Shown here: positions 1 through 4,588 of the stretch, piece by piece
How positions within the stretch are numbered: position 1 is the first letter of the stretch
Layout: every line of letters starts with the position of its first letter
DNA from: an uncultured Oscillospiraceae bacterium
Lineage (GTDB): Bacteria; Bacillota; Clostridia; Oscillospirales; Oscillospiraceae
Assembly (NCBI GenBank): GCA_910577805.1
Contig: CAJTOE010000133.1
Span: 1 to 6,770, forward strand
Length of the DNA stretch: 6,770 nt
Reading direction: 5' to 3'
The notes under the pieces: model-generated
Database searches by the model: none
The model's input: the letters and a program-made list of their open reading frames with translations, nothing else
What the model was told of the DNA's origin: nothing
Position numbers and translations under genes: made by a program

Positions 1-2
1 AG

Positions 3-317
3 ATCGACCAAGGGATTGGCAGGGTTGAGCCTCAAATGGGGAAACAGTCAGCACCACGAAAACCCGCTCCCAGCACCTTCCAGCCTTACAAGGGTAAACG
101 TCGCAAGCCAGGCACCGGATGCGTCACTCAAATCAACGACCACCTGTGGGAGGGCCGCTACTCCCCAGTCTGGCCGGATGGCAAGAAGCATCCCAGAAAT
201 GTTTACACCAAGACCAGAGAGGAATGTGAGCAACTGCTGGCGGAGATGATCCTCCAGATGAAAGCGGAGATCGCCGCTGAAAAGGAGAGGCTGAGGTTGG
301 AAAAGCAAGCTAGCTGA
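3..317 (+). CDS. 3' end of a probable site-specific recombinase-associated protein (5' partial)
   Basis: The reading frame is open to the left edge, and the ATG at 36 has no Shine-Dalgarno sequence, so this is more likely the C-terminal ~104 residues of a longer protein than a complete small gene. The visible part has a basic, proline-rich linker, then a compact module containing GTGCVTQINDHLWEGRYSP, the motif RNVYTKTREECEQLL and a charged helix ending in KQAS. This pattern (glycine-rich turn, WEGRYSP, then NVY-x-T-REECE and a lysine/glutamate helix) is one I associate with arm-type or AP2-like DNA-binding modules on Firmicutes phage and transposon integrases. That assignment is from memory of the family and no catalytic residues lie in the window. 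A strong terminator follows 7 bases after the stop. It is probably the end of a mobile-element recombinase, but a stand-alone hypothetical protein cannot be excluded. Confidence 0.5.
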   Translation: MDQGIGRVEPQMGKQSAPRKPAPSTFQPYKGKRRKPGTGCVTQINDHLWEGRYSPVWPDGKKHPRNVYTKTREECEQLLAEMILQMKAEIAAEKERLRLEKQAS

Positions 318-323
318 TATATG

Positions 324-370
324 CCGAGGGACTCTGGAGCGCAAAATCCAGAGTCCCTCGGTTTTTCTCT
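324..370 (+). terminator. Strong intrinsic terminator
   Basis: A perfect 15-bp inverted repeat (324-338 with 347-361) encloses an 8-base loop and is followed at once by TTTTTCTCT. It begins 7 bases after the stop codon at 315-317, so it ends the recombinase-like transcript. It separates that gene from the sugar locus. There is no T-run on the opposite strand, so it should act only on plus-strand transcription. Confidence 0.93.
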
Positions 371-960
371 GTCTGTGGGCAGATATGTGGTCAGGCCAAA
401 AGCGCCAGAATGAAACACGCAGTAAAAGTGCTGAATATTGGAAATTCCCCGGGTGTTTGAAGAAGAATCCGACCTATTGATGACGGTGCTATTTTGGCAT
501 GGGCCCGTCTCTCTGTCCTTACCAACTGATTGCCAACCTCGGGAGTGGTACTGTTCAGCACTTTCGGGGCATTTTTGTTGCGGAGGTACATGGTCTTTGG
601 CACTTTCCTGTCCATTGCCTCCGCCCGCTTTTTTCCGCGTGTGGGTCATGGTGTGGGTCAACCCCAATTACAGGTCAAACATGTGGCGCACCTCAGAGAG
701 CGGGAATCCTAGCTTGATTGTCCACTCCTCGCTCAAAGGTGGCCCTGGCAGTCTTCCCCGCAAACTGCCGATCTTTTAAAAACAGTTTACCATAGCGGAT
801 CGTGAAACACAAGCCCCAGCACCCACGCAGAATTTGCTATGCTGTAAACAATACAGCGGCCTCATCATCGGACCCAGTGGTACAGATAAATAGAAATTTC
901 GTTCTTTATCCCTGATCCGGCGAAATCAACAAAAAAGTGTTCAAAATTTTATGCGCTCTG
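371..960. other. About 590 bp without a convincing gene; probable degenerate DNA
   Basis: I see no gene here that I can defend. The reading frames present on both strands lack Shine-Dalgarno sites and have the composition of chance frames. Two weak signals exist. On the minus strand, 775-668 reads as 35 codons ending in TIKLGFPLSEVRHMFDL and a stop. This looks protein-like but has a stop just upstream and no start, so it may be the tail of a decayed gene. At 639-660 the 10-mer GTGTGGGTCA occurs twice with a 2-base spacer. A small hairpin (841-846 with 852-857) lies nearer the repressor promoter. The stretch separates a recombinase-like gene end from the sucrose locus and may be an old integration or deletion scar. 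Confidence 0.5.
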
Positions 961-964
961 CGAA

Positions 965-993
965 TTGAACCCCGATTGAGGACATGTTATATT
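965..993 (+). promoter_or_regulatory. Sigma-70-type promoter of the LacI-family gene
   Basis: A -35 box TTGAAC (965-970) is separated by exactly 17 bases from a -10 box TATATT (988-993), in a locally AT-rich stretch. Transcription would start near 1000, so the operator at 1006-1019 covers the first transcribed bases and the first ATG lies only about 20 bases into the mRNA. This position rules out the upstream ATG at 937 as the start of the repressor. A second TATATT overlaps at 993-998 but has no well-spaced -35. Confidence 0.65.
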
Positions 994-1005
994 ATATTCA
1001 TCTTG

Positions 1006-1019
1006 AGAATACGAATTCA
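1006..1019. promoter_or_regulatory. LacI-family operator O1 (autoregulatory)
   Basis: AGAATACGAATTCA matches the perfect palindrome found at 2041-2054 at 12 of 14 positions and keeps the central CpG typical of LacI/PurR-family operators. It lies between the -10 box and the start codon of the repressor gene, where bound repressor would block initiation. This suggests negative autoregulation. The assignment to this repressor is inferred from position and similarity to the other sites. Confidence 0.65.
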
Positions 1020-1020
1020 C

Positions 1021-2001
1021 ATGGTAAAAGATATGATTACAATGACTGAAATCGCAAGGCTGACCCACGTATCCCAGCCCACAGTATCCCGAGTGCTCAA
1101 TGGCAGCCAAACGGTAGATCCGGAGATTCGGGAGCGGGTGTTGGCCTGTGCCAAAGAACACGACTATCAGTTCAACGCCTTAGCAAAAGGACTGCAAGGC
1201 AGCAAAACTCAGCTTTTGGGCGTGCTGGTTACCGACATCTCCAACGGCTTTTTTGCTGACTTGGCCAAACAGATCGAGACAGCAGCCCGGAAGCGCGGGT
1301 ACAGCATCATCCTGTTCAACAGCGACTACAACCCTCAGAATGAACAGGAGTACCTGGGTGTGGTCCGCCGCTATCGGGTGGATGGTGTTTTGGCGGTTCC
1401 CATTCGGGAAACCAGCGCCGAGTGGAAGGAATACGTCAAGAAGCTGGATGTCCCTATTGTCACCGTCACCCGCCGGGCCGAGGGCTTGGATTCAGTCTAT
1501 GTGGATCACGCCCAGGCCGGAGCCATGGTAGCGGAACACTTACTGGAACGGGATTTCCGCCGTTTCCTCTTTATCGGAAAAGACTACGATGGGAAATATG
1601 TGGGATTTCGTCAGTTGCTTGTTCAAATGGGCTATGGCGGGCAGACGGCAAATCTTGTCTATCAGGACGATATCCAATTAAAGCAAGCCCTGGAGCATTG
1701 GCTCTGTCAAGCTTCGGAGCGTGGGGCTGTCTTTGCCGGCAACGACATTTACGCCCTGCGGGTGCTGGACGTCCTGCGCAAGCTGGATGTTTCCATCCCG
1801 GAGGAAGTGGGGGTCATCGGCTTTGATGACACCTCCACCGGCCGCTATCTCAATCCCCGGCTAAGCAGTGTATCCCAGCCCATTGCACAGATGGCCCAGG
1901 AAGCTGTAATGCGGCTGCTGGACCGGATTGAGCACCCTGGACAGCGGGAGGTTCTGGATTACCCCCTCTCAGCGGAACTGGTACTGCGGGAGAGCACATA
2001 A
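1021..2001 (+). CDS. LacI-family transcriptional repressor (ScrR-like)
   Basis: This 326-residue protein has the classic LacI layout. An N-terminal helix-turn-helix occupies residues 9-28, with recognition helix VSQPTVSRVLNGS. A hinge helix follows around 52-60 (NALAKGL), where Leu58 corresponds to the minor-groove lever leucine of PurR. The rest is a periplasmic-binding-like sugar sensor beginning LLGVLVTDISNGFFADL and including FAGNDIYALRVL and GVIGFDDTSTGRYLNP. The length is near the family norm of 330-340. The ATG at 1021 was chosen because an ATG at 937 lies upstream of the promoter and would add 28 residues with no family counterpart. ATGs at 1033 and 1042 remain possible, since none has a good Shine-Dalgarno. 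Upstream of a sucrose-type PTS and a GH32 gene, it most likely represses this operon in response to sucrose, its phosphate or fructose. The effector is inferred. Confidence 0.92.
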   Translation: MVKDMITMTEIARLTHVSQPTVSRVLNGSQTVDPEIRERVLACAKEHDYQFNALAKGLQGSKTQLLGVLVTDISNGFFADLAKQIETAARKRGYSIILFNSDYNPQNEQEYLGVVRRYRVDGVLAVPIRETSAEWKEYVKKLDVPIVTVTRRAEGLDSVYVDHAQAGAMVAEHLLERDFRRFLFIGKDYDGKYVGFRQLLVQMGYGGQTANLVYQDDIQLKQALEHWLCQASERGAVFAGNDIYALRVLDVLRKLDVSIPEEVGVIGFDDTSTGRYLNPRLSSVSQPIAQMAQEAVMRLLDRIEHPGQREVLDYPLSAELVLREST

Positions 2002-2029
2002 AAAGGACGGCATCTAGTTGTCCTTTTTT
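2000..2029 (+). terminator. Probable weak terminator after the repressor gene
   Basis: AAAAAGGAC (2000-2008) can pair with GTCCTTTTT (2020-2028) around an 11-base loop, giving a 9-bp stem that runs into a T6 tract. The stem has only a four-pair GGAC/GTCC core, with A-T pairs at its base, and it overlaps the repressor stop codon (1999-2001). It could end the repressor mRNA or act as a leaky terminator that allows some read-through into the PTS operon. Confidence 0.55.
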
Positions 2030-2045
2030 GGGAACAATCGAGAAT
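2018..2045 (+). promoter_or_regulatory. Possible promoter of the PTS operon (weak)
   Basis: TTGTCC (2018-2023) and GAGAAT (2040-2045) each match the sigma-70 consensus at 4 of 6 positions and are 16 bases apart. The -10 would overlap the perfect operator, as expected for a repressible promoter. The boxes also overlap the preceding terminator arm. No better pair was found between 2002 and 2114, but the evidence is thin and the operon could start elsewhere in this gap. Confidence 0.3.
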
Positions 2046-2054
2046 ACGTATTCT
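2041..2054. promoter_or_regulatory. LacI-family operator O2 (perfect palindrome)
   Basis: AGAATACGTATTCT is a perfect 14-bp palindrome centred on CpG, the hallmark of LacI/PurR-family sites. It lies 60 bases upstream of the PTS permease start, and a 12/14 copy lies upstream of the repressor gene itself. The position and similarity make it the main operator of the sucrose operon for the repressor encoded just upstream. Confidence 0.82.
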
Positions 2055-2096
2055 TCCATGGTTTGTCTATCTGCTCCGGCTGGAGCTGAAATAAAA

Positions 2097-2104
2097 AGGA
2101 AGGG
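2097..2104 (+). promoter_or_regulatory. Shine-Dalgarno that fixes the permease start
   Basis: AGGAAGGG lies 10 bases before the ATG at 2115. It selects this start over an in-frame upstream start at 2028, which overlaps the terminator and operator and would add 29 residues unlike EIIB. It also argues against the out-of-frame ATG at 2108. Confidence 0.7.
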
Positions 2105-2114
2105 AACATGCGCT

Positions 2115-3110
2115 ATGGACTACAAAAAAACAGCCCAGGAAATCTATGAAAAGGTAGGTAAAAAGGAGAACCTGGTCTCCGCCGCCCACTGTGCCACCCG
2201 GCTGCGGCTTGTGTTGGCGGACAACGCCAAGTGCGACGCCAAGGCCGTGGAGGACATCGACGGGGTCAAGGGAGTATTCAGCGCCTCCGGCCAGCTCCAG
2301 ATCATTCAGGGCACCGGCACGGTAAACAAGGTCTATGACGAGTTTATCGCCATCTCCGGTCTCACCGCCGCCACCAAGGAAGAGGTCAAGGCTGCCGCCG
2401 CCGCTAAGCAGAATATCTTCAAACGGGCCATCAAGTGCCTGGGAGATATCTTTGTTCCCATCATCCCCGCCATCGTAGCCAGTGGCTTCCTCATGGGTAT
2501 CATGGAAGCGCTGAACTTCATGGTAAACAACGGCTTCCTGAATATTGACACCTCTGGCTCCATCTATGTCTTCGCCAATCTTTTCGCCAATACAGCATAC
2601 GTATTCTTACCGATTTTAATTGCCTATTCCGCCGCAAAAGCCTTTGGCGGAAACCCCTATCTGGGTGCGGTCATCGGAATGCTGATGATCCACCCGGACC
2701 TGCAAAACGCCTGGACGGTGGCAACACAGGGCGTGCTTCGGACTCAGAGCGTGTGGTTCGGCCTGTATGAGGTGGATCTGGTGGGCTATCAGGGCCACGT
2801 GATTCCGGTTATCATCGCCGTATGGGTGATGTGCTTCATCGAAAAGCGGCTTCACAAAATTGTCCCCGCCATGTTTGATCTGTTTGTCACCCCCTTGGTC
2901 AGCGTGTTCGTCACCGGATATCTGACCTACTCCATCATCGGCCCCATCTTTGTCACCATTGAGAACAGCGTGATTGGCGGCATCCAGACCCTGCTCACTC
3001 TGCCCCTGGGCCTGGGCAGTCTCATCATGGGTGGGCTGTACTCCACCTCAATGACCCCATCAATTACATCATCATGGCAGCCATTGCTATCGGCGTCTCC
3101 TTTGCCCTGA
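2115..3110 (+). CDS. Truncated PTS EIIBC fragment: complete EIIB plus N-terminal EIIC
   Basis: This is the 331-codon reading frame that would be translated from the broken permease gene. Residues 1-85 form a full EIIB domain, with the phosphorylated cysteine Cys26 in the motif AAHCATRLRLVL and the usual GVKGVFSASGQLQIIQG strand-turn. An alanine-rich linker (about 92-105) leads into EIIC, with hydrophobic segments around IFVPIIPAIVASGFLMGIM, YVFLPILIAYSAAKAFGGNP, VIPVIIAVWVMCFIEKRL and VTPLVSVFVTGYL. Homology stops near residue 309 (GGLYS). The last ~21 residues are out-of-frame read-through and end in TGA. It lacks the second half of EIIC, so transport is not expected. EIIB alone might still accept phosphate. 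The start follows a good Shine-Dalgarno and is preceded by operator O2. Confidence 0.75.
   Translation: MDYKKTAQEIYEKVGKKENLVSAAHCATRLRLVLADNAKCDAKAVEDIDGVKGVFSASGQLQIIQGTGTVNKVYDEFIAISGLTAATKEEVKAAAAAKQNIFKRAIKCLGDIFVPIIPAIVASGFLMGIMEALNFMVNNGFLNIDTSGSIYVFANLFANTAYVFLPILIAYSAAKAFGGNPYLGAVIGMLMIHPDLQNAWTVATQGVLRTQSVWFGLYEVDLVGYQGHVIPVIIAVWVMCFIEKRLHKIVPAMFDLFVTPLVSVFVTGYLTYSIIGPIFVTIENSVIGGIQTLLTLPLGLGSLIMGGLYSTSMTPSITSSWQPLLSASPLP
2594..2607. promoter_or_regulatory. Intragenic LacI-family operator O3 inside EIIC
   Basis: AGCATACGTATTCT matches the perfect operator at 13 of 14 positions, differing only at the third base, and keeps the full TACGTATTCT core. It lies within EIIC coding sequence 553 bp (centre to centre) downstream of O2. 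This arrangement resembles E. coli lacO2 inside lacZ, which helps repression by DNA looping. It could act as a looping partner or a roadblock. The same few codons include GTA, TTA, CCG and TTA, unlike the CTG/CTC-rich usage around them. Confidence 0.5.
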
Positions 3111-3154
3111 CCTGGGTGTTTGGCTACAAGGACCCCGTCCCCGCAGAGAAAAAA
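3047..3154 (+). pseudogene. Displaced EIIC C-terminal segment
   Basis: In the frame shifted relative to the upstream EIIC piece, 36 codons read LNDPINYIIMAAIAIGVSF, then ALTWVFGYKDPVPAEKK. This is the typical last transmembrane helix of sucrose/glucose-superfamily EIIC followed by the linker towards EIIA. It has no start codon context of its own. It lies between two junctions, near 3042-3047 and inside the A-run at 3149-3154, so it is a stranded remnant of the broken permease gene. Confidence 0.8.
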
Positions 3155-3446
3155 GCTCACCGACACCAGACACGCGGTGGGAATCTCGTCCCCCGACGGC
3201 ATGGAGCTGCTCATCCATGTGGGTGTAGATACCGTCGCCATGAACGGAGATGGCTTTGAATGCTTCGTTCAGGAGGGTCAGCAGGTAAAGGCCGGCGACA
3301 AGCTGATTGCCTTTGACCGGGAGAAGATCGCCGCAGCCGGACACCCCGATGTGGTGGTCGTTCTGGTGACCAACTCCGACGACTACGAAAATCTCTCCAT
3401 TCAGGCCGGAACCTGCAAGGTGCTGGACAAGGTCATTCAGGTTTGA
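3153..3446 (+). pseudogene. EIIA (glucose-type) C-terminal half
   Basis: The frame is open from 3120 and EIIA homology begins at 3153 with KLTDTRHAVGISSPDGMELL. Both active-site histidines of the glucose-type EIIA fold are present: one in TRHAVGI (codon 3171) and the phospho-accepting one in LLIHVGVDTV (codon 3216). The later FVQEGQQVKAGDKLIAFD segment is also typical. The first ~60-70 residues of the domain, which form half of its beta-sandwich, are missing. The open frame before 3153 is only shifted EIIC sequence starting at a TTG, and no Shine-Dalgarno supports separate translation. It is therefore unlikely to fold or to donate phosphate. The stop at 3444-3446 lies 29 bases before the next gene. 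Confidence 0.8.
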
Positions 3447-3461
3447 TATCATGCACTCCAG

Positions 3462-3468
3462 AAGGAGG
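3462..3468 (+). promoter_or_regulatory. Consensus Shine-Dalgarno fixing a GTG start
   Basis: AAGGAGG is a perfect anti-16S match 7 bases before the GTG at 3476. It selects this start over an upstream in-frame TTG at 3443, which has no ribosome site and would overlap the end of the EIIA remnant. Confidence 0.85.
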
Positions 3469-3475
3469 AGTTACT

Positions 3476-4309
3476 GTGAAAATACGCTACTTGGGCACTG
3501 CCGCGGCCGAGGGTTGGCCCGCCCTGTTCTGTTCCTGCCCCATCTGCACCCACGCCCGGACACAGGGGGGCAAAAACCTGCGCACCCGCACCCAGGCAAT
3601 TCTGGACGGCGAACTGCTGATTGATTTTCCCCCGGACACCTACTGCCACGCCCTGCAATACGGGCTGGAGCTGGCAAAGGTCCACACCCTGCTGGTGACC
3701 CACAGCCACATGGACCACTGGTTTCCCACCGATTTAATCCACCGGCATGAGCACTTCGGTCACGGGGCAACAGGTACTCTGGAGGTCTACGGCAGCCAGA
3801 CGGTCAAGGACGCTTTTGACGCCCACATCCTCATTGACCGCTTCAAGCCCCATCCCATTGACGGCGTGGTGAACTTTCATATTATTCACGGCAGCGACCG
3901 CATCCAGGCAAATGGCTGGGAGATTACCGCCGTCCCTGCCGACCACGACAAGCGTGAGGAGTGTCTGGTTTACATCTGCAAAAAGGATGGTAAAACGGTT
4001 TTTTACGGCCATGATACCGGCACCAACCTGAGTCCTGAAGCTTGGGGCCTTATCACAGCGGAACGCTACGACCTGATCAGTCTGGACGCCACGATGGGCA
4101 AAAAGACCATTCCGGGCTATCACATGGGCCTGCCCGATGATGAAGCTATGTTTCAAAAGCTGACTGAATTGGGCTGCGCAGACGAACACACTGTCAAGGT
4201 AATCAACCACTTCAGCCATAACGGAGAGATGACCCACGACCAGTTGACCGCTTGGGGCGCTGAACGGAACATTTTAGCGGCCTATGACGGCATGGAAATT
4301 GAATTTTAA
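3476..4309 (+). CDS. PhnP-like MBL-fold metallo-hydrolase (probable phosphodiesterase)
   Basis: This 277-residue protein has a complete metallo-beta-lactamase fold signature. The N-terminus KIRYLGTAAAEGWP is followed by Cys19-x-Cys21-x2-Cys24 (CSCPIC), the structural zinc site seen in PhnP-type enzymes. The metal motif THSHMDH sits at residues 75-81. Later come PADHDKREE, the metal-bridging aspartate in FYGHDTGT, and the C-terminal histidine pair in INHFSHNGEMTHDQL. PhnP proteins hydrolyse cyclic phosphodiesters such as ribose 1,2-cyclic phosphate. The substrate here is unknown. It sits in the operon between the permease and HPr genes, 18 bases before HPr, so it is probably co-transcribed and may act on a sugar phosphate or phosphodiester. 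All metal ligands I can identify are intact. The function within a sucrose locus is inferred only from position. Confidence 0.88.
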   Translation: MKIRYLGTAAAEGWPALFCSCPICTHARTQGGKNLRTRTQAILDGELLIDFPPDTYCHALQYGLELAKVHTLLVTHSHMDHWFPTDLIHRHEHFGHGATGTLEVYGSQTVKDAFDAHILIDRFKPHPIDGVVNFHIIHGSDRIQANGWEITAVPADHDKREECLVYICKKDGKTVFYGHDTGTNLSPEAWGLITAERYDLISLDATMGKKTIPGYHMGLPDDEAMFQKLTELGCADEHTVKVINHFSHNGEMTHDQLTAWGAERNILAAYDGMEIEF

Positions 4310-4327
4310 CAGAAAGGAAGTATCCCC

Positions 4328-4588
4328 ATGAAAAGCTTCGCGTACACCATCACCGATCCCCTGGGCATCCACGCCCGCCCCGCCGGCCTGCTGGCCAAAG
4401 CCGCCAAGGCTTACAGCGACACCACCGTGACCGTCACCAAGGACGGGAGCACCGTAAAAGCCTCCCAGCTGATGAAGCTGATGGGCCTGGGCGTCAAGCA
4501 GGGCGACCATGTCACAGTGGCCGCCGAGGGCCCCGCTGAGGAGGAGGCCATCACCGCCATGAAGAAATTCTTCGAGGAGAATTTGTAA
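4328..4588 (+). CDS. ptsH: HPr family phosphocarrier protein
   Basis: The 86-residue protein is of normal HPr size. The phosphorylated histidine is His15 in DPLGIHARPAGLL, with Arg17 and Pro18 in place. It passes phosphate from enzyme I to EIIA in the cytoplasm. The regulatory region differs from classical Firmicutes HPr. Where B. subtilis has NLKSIMGVMSLGI, this protein has KASQLMKLMGLGV. Without a gap, the serine kinase target Ser46 aligns with Gln47, and the nearby Ser46 falls on the usual lysine. Regulation by HPr kinase may therefore be absent or altered. The start has a good Shine-Dalgarno (AAGGAAG, 7 bases away). The stop overlaps the enzyme I start in TAATG, which points to translational coupling. 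Confidence 0.95.
   Translation: MKSFAYTITDPLGIHARPAGLLAKAAKAYSDTTVTVTKDGSTVKASQLMKLMGLGVKQGDHVTVAAEGPAEEEAITAMKKFFEENL

Larger units (their letters stand above)
2115..3446 (+). pseudogene. Broken sucrose-type PTS permease gene, EIIBCA order (two internal deletions)
   Basis: An intact member of this glucose-superfamily group would be one ~620-640-residue membrane protein that takes up and phosphorylates sucrose or a related sugar. Here the gene survives as three pieces. EIIB and the N-terminal part of EIIC run from 2115 to about 3046. The last EIIC helix (LNDPINYIIMAAIAIGVSF and onward) runs from 3047 to about 3154 in the frame shifted by one base. The second half of EIIA runs from about 3153 to 3446, back in the first frame. 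From family knowledge, roughly 110-125 EIIC residues including the GITE-type sugar-binding region are missing at the first junction, and roughly 60-70 N-terminal EIIA residues at the second. The first frame hits TGA at 3108-3110. The remaining ~444 codons cannot form a working transporter. The alternative is a misassembly or an edited sequence. The neighbouring genes look intact. Confidence 0.85.

Noticed and set aside
203..667. A 154-codon minus-strand frame across the left terminator
   Set aside because: It runs through the strong plus-strand terminator and the recombinase-like gene, has no ribosome site and shows no recognisable domain.
438..779. A 113-codon plus-strand frame in the gap
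   Set aside because: It has no Shine-Dalgarno, a chance-like composition rich in Pro, Ser, Trp and Cys, and no motif.
785..849. Inverted GTTTAC (785-790) and GTAAAC (844-849)
   Set aside because: It is six bases only, with a 53-base spacing, and is easily produced by chance in this AT-richer stretch.
371..960. A riboswitch, small RNA or CRISPR array in the gap
   Set aside because: No repeated spacer-repeat pattern, recognisable aptamer core or promoter-plus-terminator pair is visible. A covariance-model search would be needed to exclude a cryptic RNA.
937..1020. Upstream ATG extending the LacI-family protein by 28 residues
   Set aside because: The extension lies across the promoter and operator and encodes residues absent from the family. 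The helix-turn-helix normally starts within about 10 residues of the N-terminus.
3036..3160. Programmed ribosomal frameshifting joining the permease pieces
   Set aside because: Frameshifting cannot restore the missing EIIC and EIIA residues. Only sequence loss explains the gaps at the protein level.
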